A stretch of 13,313 nucleotides of DNA, from positions 1 to 13,313 of the forward strand of contig DKDD01000190.1 in assembly GCA_002451715.1 (NCBI GenBank), in the 5' to 3' direction. This DNA comes from Ruminococcaceae bacterium UBA6857. GTDB taxonomy: Bacteria; Bacillota; Clostridia; Oscillospirales; Acutalibacteraceae. The stretch's first letter is position 1. Every line of letters begins with the position of its first letter. The translations under genes were made by a program, and so were the position numbers. Shown piece by piece: positions 1-6,259 of the stretch. Below the pieces are notes generated by a model, which saw only the letters and a list, made by a program, of their open reading frames with translations, did no database searches and was not told the DNA's origin.

Positions 1-878
1 AAACTTGTGCTGTACTCTTGAAGATAGCTTTCAAGACCGTCGTAATCCTTTTTCTTCAAAAGTTCCTGCATCAAAACAATGTGGTGGCGAACGTCATGCT
101 TAGCATGCCTTGCCTCTGCGATTCGCTCTTTAAGGTTTTCATATTGAAGTTTCTGCATTGCAAGAATATGGTTCTTTTCGCGAAGCTTGAGGTTTTTGTC
201 GCGCTCTGTGATAAGTCTTGCAACAATATAATAGACCAAGCTTGCGCCGATATTTATGAACAGAAGAAAAACCGCATTCTTCGGCTGAAGCGCAACATGA
301 AGACTCGACTGCGAGGAATCGACATAGATTTCATAGTACCACAAAAGATAAAACGTTGCAGGAATGAGCCACAAGTATCGCCATTCAAAACCCGAAGGCT
401 CCTTTTCAACCGCAGGGGTGTAAACTTTTTTCATGTATCCGAAAATCGGAATCAGCATAAATATTTCAACAAAAAAAGTTACAAGCGAAAACGACCAACG
501 GTACGCTTGCGGCGCAAGGGACGGAAAAAGTAAACCCTCAATACACTTTGAGCCAACAACGGCAAGGTTCGCCGTGTTGGATATCATCAGCAAAGTGAAA
601 AGTGCCTTTCCCCACGAAATTTTAACGGTGAGAAAATAGAACGCGGCATAAAGAATTGTGCTTACCGCGCTGACAAGTGCCGCTCTTCCGTTTGAAAAAA
701 ATGCTGCCCACAAGCCGAGCCAAAGCTGAATTACCGTCAAGAGACCTATCAGCACACCGGTTATCGGCTTTGAAAAGCGGAGCCTGTGTCTGAACGGATA
801 AAGTGCAAGAATCAAGAACGGAAGAAAGTTTAAAATGGAGTATATGCAAACTTCCGCGATTCTGTAAAACGGCGGCAT
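1..878 (-). CDS. AgrC-like GHKL sensor histidine kinase (partial, C-terminus outside window)
   Basis: The first 292 residues of a membrane sensor kinase are present; the frame is open to the left edge. It starts at the ATG overlapping the response-regulator stop (TGATG), with GGAGG 9 nt upstream. Residues 1-220 hold about six or seven hydrophobic segments (roughly 10-28, 38-61, 67-85, 91-109, 125-150, 165-183, 195-218) with little extracytoplasmic sequence. A charged helical stretch (about 220-255) follows, then the dimerisation/phosphoacceptor segment AEARHAKHDVRHHIVLMQEL with H261 as the likely phosphorylated His (HDxxxH pattern of the HPK10/AgrC group). The GHKL ATPase domain must lie beyond position 1. 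In this family such multi-helix N-termini often sense peptides and pair with a LytTR regulator, which is exactly the upstream gene here. The ligand is unknown and no agrB/agrD gene is visible. The kinase class is well supported; the peptide-sensing role is inference. Confidence 0.88.
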   Translation of the reverse strand, partial: MPPFYRIAEVCIYSILNFLPFLILALYPFRHRLRFSKPITGVLIGLLTVIQLWLGLWAAFFSNGRAALVSAVSTILYAAFYFLTVKISWGKALFTLLMISNTANLAVVGSKCIEGLLFPSLAPQAYRWSFSLVTFFVEIFMLIPIFGYMKKVYTPAVEKEPSGFEWRYLWLIPATFYLLWYYEIYVDSSQSSLHVALQPKNAVFLLFINIGASLVYYIVARLITERDKNLKLREKNHILAMQKLQYENLKERIAEARHAKHDVRHHIVLMQELLKKKDYDGLESYLQEYSTS

Positions 879-1591
879 CACTCGTCACCTCCGTTGCGCA
901 AAAGGTTAAAGCGAAAGTTCGCATAAGCTTCTTTAACCTCTTTAAGTTTTCTTCGGCTGATGGAAACTCTTGCGTTGCCGCTCATCAAAAAGATGTCATC
1001 AACCATTGAACGAACTTCATAAAAATTGACTATCACGCCCTTTGACGGGCTGCAAAAATACGGATATCCGCAAAGAAGCGGTTCGGTTTGCGCAAACGAA
1101 ATTCGCGAGATGACATCGCTGCCGTTTTTGCAGTGAAAGGTCATGCAATGCGACGAAAAATCGGCATAAACAATGCCACGAAGCACAATCTGCTGCCCGT
1201 CGGGAAGTTTTATCGAACGCATAAGTTCAAGCTTATCAAGCTCAACACGGTCAAGCATTGCACAAAAATTTTCGTCGGTATACGGTTTTCTGAGATAATA
1301 GCAGGCGCCTACCTCATAGCTTTCAAAGGCAAATTCATTGCTTGAAGAGCAAAAAATGAGCTTCACCTTTTTGTCGGTTTCGCGGATTTTTCTTGCCGTT
1401 TCAATTCCGGTGAGTTTACCCATAAAAATGTCAAGAACAATAAAATCATAGCTTTCCGGCGTAAAAGAGGAAAGAAACTCTTCGCCGCTTGAAAAGCGCT
1501 TGACCGAAACGGAACTTCCTATATTATTTTGCAAAAGTTTTTCAAGGCGTTCAACGGAATCGGCGTCGTCATCAACAAGAGCGACTTTCAT
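878..1591 (-). CDS. LytTR-family (AgrA-like) response regulator
   Basis: This is a 237-residue protein of normal length for the family. The receiver domain (about 1-120) shows the acidic pair D7/D8, phosphoacceptor D54 in FIVLDIFMG, S82 at the conserved Ser/Thr position and K102 in LRKPY. The C-terminal half (about 130-237) has the LytTR DNA-binding pattern, including RGIVYADFSSHCMTFHC, a mid-domain 'F..PSKGVIVNF' strand and an ISRRKLKEVKEAY helix. Family members bind pairs of short direct repeats about two helical turns apart. It is translationally coupled to the downstream kinase gene by a one-base overlap, so the two form an operon. The start ATG is preceded by GCAGGTGA, a moderate ribosome site. 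The gene is divergent from a secreted-protein gene, and the intergenic region holds a matching direct repeat, so autoregulation and control of the divergent gene are plausible but unproven. Confidence 0.93.
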   Translation of the reverse strand: MKVALVDDDADSVERLEKLLQNNIGSSVSVKRFSSGEEFLSSFTPESYDFIVLDIFMGKLTGIETARKIRETDKKVKLIFCSSSNEFAFESYEVGACYYLRKPYTDENFCAMLDRVELDKLELMRSIKLPDGQQIVLRGIVYADFSSHCMTFHCKNGSDVISRISFAQTEPLLCGYPYFCSPSKGVIVNFYEVRSMVDDIFLMSGNARVSISRRKLKEVKEAYANFRFNLLRNGGDE

Positions 1592-1624
1592 TTTTTGTCA
1601 CCTGCCCGAAATTAAATTATTTTT

Positions 1625-1653
1625 AATATATCACATTGGGCAAATAAAAACAA
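1625..1653 (-). promoter_or_regulatory. Promoter of the response regulator/kinase operon
   Basis: Reading on the minus strand there is TTGTTT (1653-1648), a 17-bp spacer, then TATATT (1630-1625) preceded by TGA, giving an extended -10. The predicted start lies about 30 nt upstream of the regulator ATG. The -35 is weak, and the direct repeat at 1673-1709 begins 20 bp upstream of it, which would suit activator assistance. Confidence 0.6.
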
Positions 1654-1672
1654 GAGATAAAAGGCGTAAAAC

Positions 1673-1709
1673 AACCGTTTGTGCCAAAAAGTAACCGCTT
1701 GTGCCAAAA
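1673..1709. repeat. Paired direct repeat, candidate LytTR operator
   Basis: Two 17-bp copies, aaccgtttgtgccaaaa (1673-1689) and aaccgcttgtgccaaaa (1693-1709), differ at one base and are offset by exactly 20 bp. The cores ACCGTTTGT and ACCGCTTGT resemble the short direct repeats bound by AgrA/ComE/PlnC-type LytTR regulators, which usually sit about 20-22 bp apart on one face of the helix. The pair lies between a divergent LytTR regulator gene and a secreted-protein gene, just upstream of where the plus-strand -35 should be. The repeat is seen directly; its role as operator is inference. Confidence 0.6.
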
Positions 1710-1730
1710 GAATTGCATATTGACAGCTTT

Positions 1731-1744
1731 TATTATAGTATTAT
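1731..1744 (+). promoter_or_regulatory. Candidate activator-dependent -10 region for the 639-residue protein gene
   Basis: TATTAT occurs at 1731-1736 and again at 1739-1744, but no hexamer resembling TTGACA lies 16-18 bp upstream of either. TTGACA at 1720-1725 is too close to both. For the first -10, the -35 position (about 1708-1713) abuts the end of the second direct repeat. A good -10 without a proper -35, next to a repeat pair, is the layout expected of a LytTR-activated promoter. Which -10 is used cannot be decided here. Confidence 0.4.
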
Positions 1745-1800
1745 TGGTGACAAAGATTGCCGTTTTCGGCTTGAAGTCGATTTTCGGCAGAAAAACAAAA

Positions 1801-1805
1801 GGAGG
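1801..1805 (+). promoter_or_regulatory. Ribosome binding site fixing the start of the 639-residue protein
   Basis: GGAGG lies 7 nt before the ATG at 1813. The same frame is open from a GTG at 1681, but that start has no ribosome site and lies inside the direct repeat. The ATG is directly followed by a typical signal peptide, so 1813 is the start. Confidence 0.9.
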
Positions 1806-1812
1806 TACCCTC

Positions 1813-3732
1813 ATGAAAAAATCCAACGCCCTGCGCCTTTTGTCGGTAATTCTGACAATCGTTATGGTGCTTTCCGCAATGCCGTTTGCAATTTTTGCGG
1901 CCGACGGCTGTGAGCACCCCTCGGTAACAGACGATAACAAATGCACCGTCTGCGACGCCGAAATGAAAGCAAAAGTAACAAAATCAGACGCCACAGACAT
2001 TTACTTTGAAAGCGTTGAAACTGCCCTTGCCGCCCTTCAAGGCACGGGATACTACGGCGCAACGCTCACACTTTTCGGCGATTACAGCTCGGATATCGAA
2101 GTCTCTTCCGGCAACTTCAGACTTAATGCAGGCGAACATACCGTTTCGGGCAACATTTATATCAAAGGAAGCGCTGTTTTTTCAATCACCGGCGGAACTT
2201 TCAGCGGTAATATCGAAGCTTTCGGCGGTTCCTCTGTTTACCTTTCCGGAGGTACTTATACCGGCACTCTCAAATCTCACGTTAAGTACGACGGCTTTAA
2301 TTTGGACAACATTTCCGTTTCGGGAAAAGTTATCGCAGACGAAAAAGGTTGCGGCTTCAGAATAAACAGAGGTGTATACACGGGCGAAATTATACTCTCC
2401 GGCGGAGCAGACGTAATTACAAGTTATAGCGGCAATCCGGAAATTTCTACTGACTGCGTTGTTACCGTCAGCGATGAAAACAACGACGGCACATATTTTT
2501 CTGTTGAGACCGGCACTTTTTATGGTGCTGTAAACGTTCTCGGCGGTACATTTAAAGTGGACGGCTACGCAAGAATTGCCAATCTCAATGTTGCCGAAGA
2601 AGCGAACGTATCCTTGAGCGGCGGTACATATTTCCAAATCAACTGCACCGGCGAAAAGACATTATTTGACCTTCTTGAAAAAAGATATGTTTTTATCTCG
2701 GCATTTGACGCCGATACGGTAGTGCCCTGCAAAGACGTTTCATCGCTTTCTTCATCTGTCAAGGTCGTCGAATGTCCGGATCACAGCTTTGACGAAAACA
2801 ATGCCTGCCCCGTTTGCTACGCTTTGGCAGAAGCACTTGTTATTGCAAGCGACGGAACAACTACCACCCACGACTACTTCGGTGATGCTATGAGCTATGC
2901 CCAGACTCTTTCGGGCGTTTCAACGGTAAAACTTTTTGATGACGTATATACCGATACTCCGGTTACGATTATGTCCGGAGACGGAATTGTTCTTGATATG
3001 GACGGAAAAACATTTTACGACACATCCGCCGGGTACGACTCCTGCGGTATTATTACGGCTAAAAACCTCACTGTTACCGGAAACGGAACCATGAATGGCT
3101 ACCTTGGAGTTATGGCGGTAAGCGAGGACATGATCGGCGAACTCACAATTGAAAACGGAACGTTCAATTCGTTCGTTGCAGCCATGGGTGCTTCAAAAGT
3201 CAACATAAACGGCGGAACTTTCAACGAATATGTTTATGCCCAAGCACGAGACGAAAGCGTTCCCGAACTCAAATTTAACGGCGGAAACTTTAAGATGATT
3301 TTTATCAACGATGCCGACTACAACTGGTACTCAGCACTCGGTGAAAACAAGGGTTATGAAACCGATTCATCGGAAATGTTCAAATCTTTCTCTTTCCAAT
3401 ATACTGACGTTTTCGGTTTTGACGGAACGGAAAACGGCACCATGCTTTCGGTTGTTGACCACACAAAGCACAACTATAACGACAACAACATCTGCATCGG
3501 CTGCGGCGCAGAAAAGCCGGAAGAGCCTTCAACCGAACCGACAGAACCGTCCGAGCCTACAAAACCCTCTGAACCCACAGAGCCGTCCGAACCCGAAAAT
3601 CCCACAGAACCGACCACCGAGCCGTCGGATTCTTCCAATGCAAGCAAGCGTTCATTCCTTGAAATTCTTCGCGACTTCTTCACAAGCCTTTTCAAACTTA
3701 TCAGACAGATTGTTGAGTTTTTCACAAAATAA
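1813..3732 (+). CDS. Secreted beta-helix-like surface protein with three Cys/His modules and a C-terminal amphipathic tail
   Basis: A 639-residue protein with no recognised name. Residues 1-29 form a Sec signal peptide, likely cut after AIFA. Small Cys/His modules sit at C33/H35/C44/C47, C321/H324/C332/C335 and H550/H553/C561/C564. After each of the first two modules comes a 'YF...ALA...LF.D' stretch and then beta-helix-like rungs with motifs such as ITGGTF, LSGGTY, INGGTF and FNGGNF (about 100-300 and 390-520), so the protein looks like an internally duplicated two-half structure. Residues 568-612 are a Pro/Glu/Thr/Ser linker with EPTEPSEP-type repeats. The last 27 residues (613-639) are an amphipathic helix rich in Phe, Leu and Ile with Arg/Lys. 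No LPXTG or S-layer homology motif is visible, so the tail may be the surface attachment. A terminator follows directly. The beta-helix and secretion calls are firm; the function is unknown. Confidence 0.85.
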   Translation: MKKSNALRLLSVILTIVMVLSAMPFAIFAADGCEHPSVTDDNKCTVCDAEMKAKVTKSDATDIYFESVETALAALQGTGYYGATLTLFGDYSSDIEVSSGNFRLNAGEHTVSGNIYIKGSAVFSITGGTFSGNIEAFGGSSVYLSGGTYTGTLKSHVKYDGFNLDNISVSGKVIADEKGCGFRINRGVYTGEIILSGGADVITSYSGNPEISTDCVVTVSDENNDGTYFSVETGTFYGAVNVLGGTFKVDGYARIANLNVAEEANVSLSGGTYFQINCTGEKTLFDLLEKRYVFISAFDADTVVPCKDVSSLSSSVKVVECPDHSFDENNACPVCYALAEALVIASDGTTTTHDYFGDAMSYAQTLSGVSTVKLFDDVYTDTPVTIMSGDGIVLDMDGKTFYDTSAGYDSCGIITAKNLTVTGNGTMNGYLGVMAVSEDMIGELTIENGTFNSFVAAMGASKVNINGGTFNEYVYAQARDESVPELKFNGGNFKMIFINDADYNWYSALGENKGYETDSSEMFKSFSFQYTDVFGFDGTENGTMLSVVDHTKHNYNDNNICIGCGAEKPEEPSTEPTEPSEPTKPSEPTEPSEPENPTEPTTEPSDSSNASKRSFLEILRDFFTSLFKLIRQIVEFFTK

Positions 3733-3760
3733 GCTTTCATTTTTCTGCCGAACAACCGGC

Positions 3761-3801
3761 AAAACAACCCCGAAGCTGCAAACGCTTCGGGGCTGTTTTT
3801 T
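3761..3801 (+). terminator. Intrinsic terminator after the 639-residue protein gene
   Basis: A 9-bp stem CCCCGAAGC / GCTTCGGGG (3768-3776 with 3784-3792) encloses a 7-nt loop, followed by CTG and six T. Beyond one A-C mismatch the flanking AAAACA and TGTTTT also pair, lengthening the stem. It begins about 30 nt after the stop codon. Confidence 0.88.
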
Positions 3802-3991
3802 GCTGAAAATTTTTTGCCTGTGATTTTGAAAAAATTTGAAGATCGTGAAAAATTTTGCCTCTTTCGGTTGTTCTGTGTGTGAGCGGTTCCAAAGGCATTT
3901 TTTGCTTGAACTTGACAAAAGCAAAGCCGACCCGAAAGTGCCGCAGAACTTTTGAATCGGTTTTAACTGATAATAACCCATATAACAGCAA
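3802..3991. other. Non-coding gap between convergent genes, possible intergenic repeat element
   Basis: No credible gene is seen here. The stretch holds a 9-bp inverted repeat AAATTTTTT / AAAAAATTT (3807-3815 with 3829-3837) and two similar blocks, tgaaaattttttgcctgt (3804-3821) and tgaaaaattttgcctct (3846-3862). A minus-strand reading frame crosses it but has no ribosome site and overlaps the plus-strand terminator. The low-complexity and inverted structure would fit a dispersed intergenic element, which needs a genome-wide comparison. Confidence 0.35.
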
Positions 3992-4024
3992 CACCCCGAA
4001 TCGTTTGACACACGATTCGGGGTG
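3992..4024 (-). terminator. Terminator of the 652-residue protein gene, probably bidirectional
   Basis: A perfect 13-bp stem CACCCCGAATCGT / ACGATTCGGGGTG (3992-4004 with 4012-4024) encloses a 7-nt loop, about 40 nt after the minus-strand stop codon. The T-rich tail is broken on the minus side (TTGCTGTTAT) and short on the plus side (AAGTTTTAAT), so it may act in both directions. Confidence 0.72.
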
Positions 4025-4062
4025 AAGTTTTAATCAATCAAAACATGTTATGTTTTTGAAAA

Positions 4063-6021
4063 TTATTTGCTCCAATGTTCAACGCCGCACTTGCAGTTCT
4101 TTTCAACGCCGAGGAACTTGATGATCGGAAGAAGAATCTTTTCCCAAAGGAACTTTTTGAACACGTTGTCCGAATGGCAGATGCAAGAGCAGTTTGCCGA
4201 CGGGTCAATGTGAGTGATTTCCGCGCCGCAGCGGTCACATGCGTTGTTATTGTCTTCATCTATGTGTCCGAGAGCAGGAATAACCTCTTCTTCAAGCATA
4301 GCATCGCAGTTTTTGCACTTTCTTTCCGCTTTGAGACCGTCTTCCGTGCAGGTTGCGACGATGTCTTCCTTGCCTTCAACAATTTCATATTCGTGAGGGA
4401 GAAGAGCTGTCTCTTCCGGTTCTGCCTTTGCGTCGCAACGTTTGCAATGCTTAGCTTCGGTTTTGCCGGGTTCGGTGCAGGTTGCGGGAATTGCGCTTTC
4501 GTCAACAACCCAGTCATGACCGAGAGCTTCGCCAATGGGCTCCTGTGCAACCAAAACAGCGTTGCAAACCGAGCAATGTTTGCCTTCCGACATTTTGGGT
4601 TCGGTGCAGGTGGCTTCGGTTTCGGGATCAATAACTTCGGTGTGACCTGTTGCTTCTACGTCTTCGGATTTAACGATTTCGTTGCATACTTTGCAATATT
4701 TTTCTTCAGTCCAGCCGGGTTCGGTACAAGTCGGCTCTTTTGCCTCTTTAACTATTTCCCAATCGTGACCGATAGCTTTGATGATTTCAACATCTTCGGT
4801 ATAGCCGCAAACAGCGCACTTTTCTCCGGCGGTGTTGCCGTCTTCGGTGCAGGTTGCGTCTTTTGCCTCAACGTTTTCCATCTTATGGCCGCCCTTTGAG
4901 GGGATGACTTCCGGTTCTGTGAGAACCTTTTTACATCTTGCACATTTTTCGCCTACGCCGTGTCCGTTTTCGGTGCAAGTCGGTTCAACAGCAGGAATCT
5001 CAACAGGGTTATGACCGAGCTTTTCAATGACCTTTGATTCAACGACATGGTCACATCTTGTACATTCTTCTCTGTTTGTCCAACCGTCTTCTTCACAAGT
5101 TGCAACTTTCATCGCTTTAACGACAACCATGTTGTGGCCGAGTTTTCCGGTCTTGATTATAACATTCTGCTCGCAAGTTGTGCAGTAGCCGCTTTCGATA
5201 CCGTCTTCGGTGCAGGTGGCTTCGGTTTTTGTATACGGATGTTCTTCGTTTTCTTTTTCAAAAGTATGAGGTACAATCGGAAGAACTTCCGTCTCCGTTG
5301 CGCCGCAGATACAACCGAGAGTCTTTGAACCTTCAGCAGTACATGTTGCGGGAATCTCTTCAACCACTTTGTCAAACACATGAAGAGCGGGAGCGATCAC
5401 AGCGGTGAACTTGGTGTCTGAAAGAACCTTATCGACTTTTGATTCGCTGTTACCCTCCGAAACCGCCCATTCGCTGAAAGCGTAGTGGTAATACTTATTG
5501 TATGTAATCTCAATTTTTGCGGCAGCCGCGTCGGCAGCGTCTTTAACCGAGCCGCCGTAAACAACTTTTATCGGCTCAACAAGAGGCTCGTCCGCACCGT
5601 CGGCATAAAAAGCAACACTTACTTCATAGTTTTTAAGTTTGAGTGCAACGAATTTCTTTTCGGTTTCGGTGAAAGCGCCAAGATATACGATGCATTCGCC
5701 GCCGTTTTTAAAAACAAACTCTTTCAGTGAATTTTTAACGGTAACTTTCGGTTCGTCTTTGGCGGTATAAATTTCGCTCGATTCAAGAACGTTACCTTCT
5801 GTGTCGGTGCAAAGCGAATAAGTTGCGCCGTCCATTTTTGCGGCATCAATATACTCTGTTTTTGTTCCTTCAGCTTCGGTCGGAACGATGATTTCTATTG
5901 CATTTGAAATAATCTCGTCTACATCTTCAGCGCCCGCGAGCGGAAGAGCTAAAGACGAAAGCATGAAAATGCACATAAGAACAGCTAAAAATTTCTTCGT
6001 TTTCATAACAGCCTGTTTCAT
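4063..6021 (-). CDS. Secreted Cys3-His repeat protein (nine repeats) with Cys-rich C-terminal tail
   Basis: A 652-residue secreted protein of unknown function. A Sec signal peptide ends near A31 (PLAGA). Residues 32-130 are a unique acidic domain, and about 130-215 resemble an InlB-type B-repeat (VAFYADG ... YHYAFSEWAV). Nine copies of a roughly 40-residue module follow (about 225-590), for example ATCTEDGNTAGEKCAVCG ... IGHDW: one Cys, then CxxC, then a GH or PH. A short extra module DNNNACDRCGAEI (about 595-607) matches those in the plus-strand neighbour. The tail has C611, C613, C615 and H616, a hydrophobic helix (about 620-638), then C643, C645 and H649. Four clustered Cys/His ligands per repeat suggest structural metal binding, which is inference. 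The ATG at 6021 is chosen for its GGAGG 7 nt upstream; the in-frame ATG at 6006 lacks one. The gene has its own strong promoter. Confidence 0.87.
   Translation of the reverse strand: MKQAVMKTKKFLAVLMCIFMLSSLALPLAGAEDVDEIISNAIEIIVPTEAEGTKTEYIDAAKMDGATYSLCTDTEGNVLESSEIYTAKDEPKVTVKNSLKEFVFKNGGECIVYLGAFTETEKKFVALKLKNYEVSVAFYADGADEPLVEPIKVVYGGSVKDAADAAAAKIEITYNKYYHYAFSEWAVSEGNSESKVDKVLSDTKFTAVIAPALHVFDKVVEEIPATCTAEGSKTLGCICGATETEVLPIVPHTFEKENEEHPYTKTEATCTEDGIESGYCTTCEQNVIIKTGKLGHNMVVVKAMKVATCEEDGWTNREECTRCDHVVESKVIEKLGHNPVEIPAVEPTCTENGHGVGEKCARCKKVLTEPEVIPSKGGHKMENVEAKDATCTEDGNTAGEKCAVCGYTEDVEIIKAIGHDWEIVKEAKEPTCTEPGWTEEKYCKVCNEIVKSEDVEATGHTEVIDPETEATCTEPKMSEGKHCSVCNAVLVAQEPIGEALGHDWVVDESAIPATCTEPGKTEAKHCKRCDAKAEPEETALLPHEYEIVEGKEDIVATCTEDGLKAERKCKNCDAMLEEEVIPALGHIDEDNNNACDRCGAEITHIDPSANCSCICHSDNVFKKFLWEKILLPIIKFLGVEKNCKCGVEHWSK
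4250..5349 (-). repeat. Nine-copy Cys3-His repeat array in the 652-residue protein
   Basis: Nine diverged in-frame units of about 105-150 bp each encode [A/P]TCxExG ... CxxC ... [G/P]H. The plus strand shows the recurring 'cggtgcaggttgc' signature roughly every 120-140 bp. The copies keep the Cys, Gly and His positions while other residues vary widely, so they are old or fast-evolving duplicates held by structural constraint. Confidence 0.85.
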
Positions 6022-6028
6022 AGAAACG

Positions 6029-6033
6029 CCTCC
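6029..6033 (-). promoter_or_regulatory. Ribosome binding site of the 652-residue protein gene
   Basis: AAGGAGG sits 7 nt before the ATG at 6021 and decides in favour of that start over the in-frame ATG five codons later. Confidence 0.85.
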
Positions 6034-6051
6034 TTAAATATACTTGATATA

Positions 6052-6080
6052 ATTATACCCCGAAACGATATATAAAGCAA
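6052..6080 (-). promoter_or_regulatory. Sigma-70-type promoter of the 652-residue protein gene
   Basis: Minus strand TTGCTT (6080-6075), a 17-bp spacer, then a perfect TATAAT (6057-6052). The predicted start is about 25 nt before the ATG, leaving a very short leader. This contrasts with the leader of about 310 nt on the neighbouring repeat-protein gene. Confidence 0.88.
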
Positions 6081-6128
6081 GATGTAATTCAAAAAATCTT
6101 CAAAAATTCAAAACCTGTTCGCAATCTT

Positions 6129-6147
6129 TTATAATCCCTTATTATAA
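6129..6147. repeat. Inverted repeat upstream of the 652-residue protein promoter
   Basis: TTATAAT, a 5-bp spacer, then ATTATAA: a perfect 7-bp inverted repeat about 50 bp upstream of the -35. It could be an operator for a dimeric regulator or just AT-rich coincidence. Each arm also resembles a -10 hexamer. Confidence 0.35.
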
Positions 6148-6207
6148 GTTTGCCTCATTCAAAACACAAAATCGTTACCGGTTAAAATCAATTTGGCAAT
6201 GCAGGAC

Positions 6208-6238
6208 AAAAAAACAAAGGACGCCGAAGCGTCCTTTG
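6208..6238 (-). terminator. Intrinsic terminator of the 1156-residue protein gene
   Basis: A perfect 10-bp stem CAAAGGACGC / GCGTCCTTTG closes a TTCG tetraloop and is followed on the minus strand by seven T, about 20 nt after the stop codon. This textbook terminator separates the two repeat-protein genes into independent transcripts. Confidence 0.95.
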
Positions 6239-6259
6239 AAAAAATCGGTTATTCGGTTT

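Noticed and set aside
1720..1725. TTGACA as -35 of the 639-residue protein gene
   Set aside because: The only good -10 candidates lie 5 and 13 bp downstream, too close, and at the correct spacing only TATTGG is present.
1681..1812. Upstream GTG start extending the 639-residue protein by 44 codons
   Set aside because: There is no ribosome site before the GTG, the extension lies within the candidate operator and promoter, and the ATG at 1813 has a good GGAGG followed directly by a signal peptide.
3912..3917. TTGACA in the convergent intergenic gap
   Set aside because: No -10 hexamer occurs at 16-18 bp, and no gene follows on that strand.
3652..4011. Minus-strand reading frames of 119 and 85 codons between the convergent genes
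   Set aside because: They lack ribosome sites, overlap the end of the plus-strand gene and both terminators, and their composition reflects AT-rich repeats.
4075..4899. A 274-codon plus-strand frame opposite the 652-residue protein
   Set aside because: It is an antisense shadow of the repeat array. Codon periodicity of the repeats keeps the opposite frame open; there is no ribosome site or promoter, and the minus frame has a signal peptide and consistent domains.
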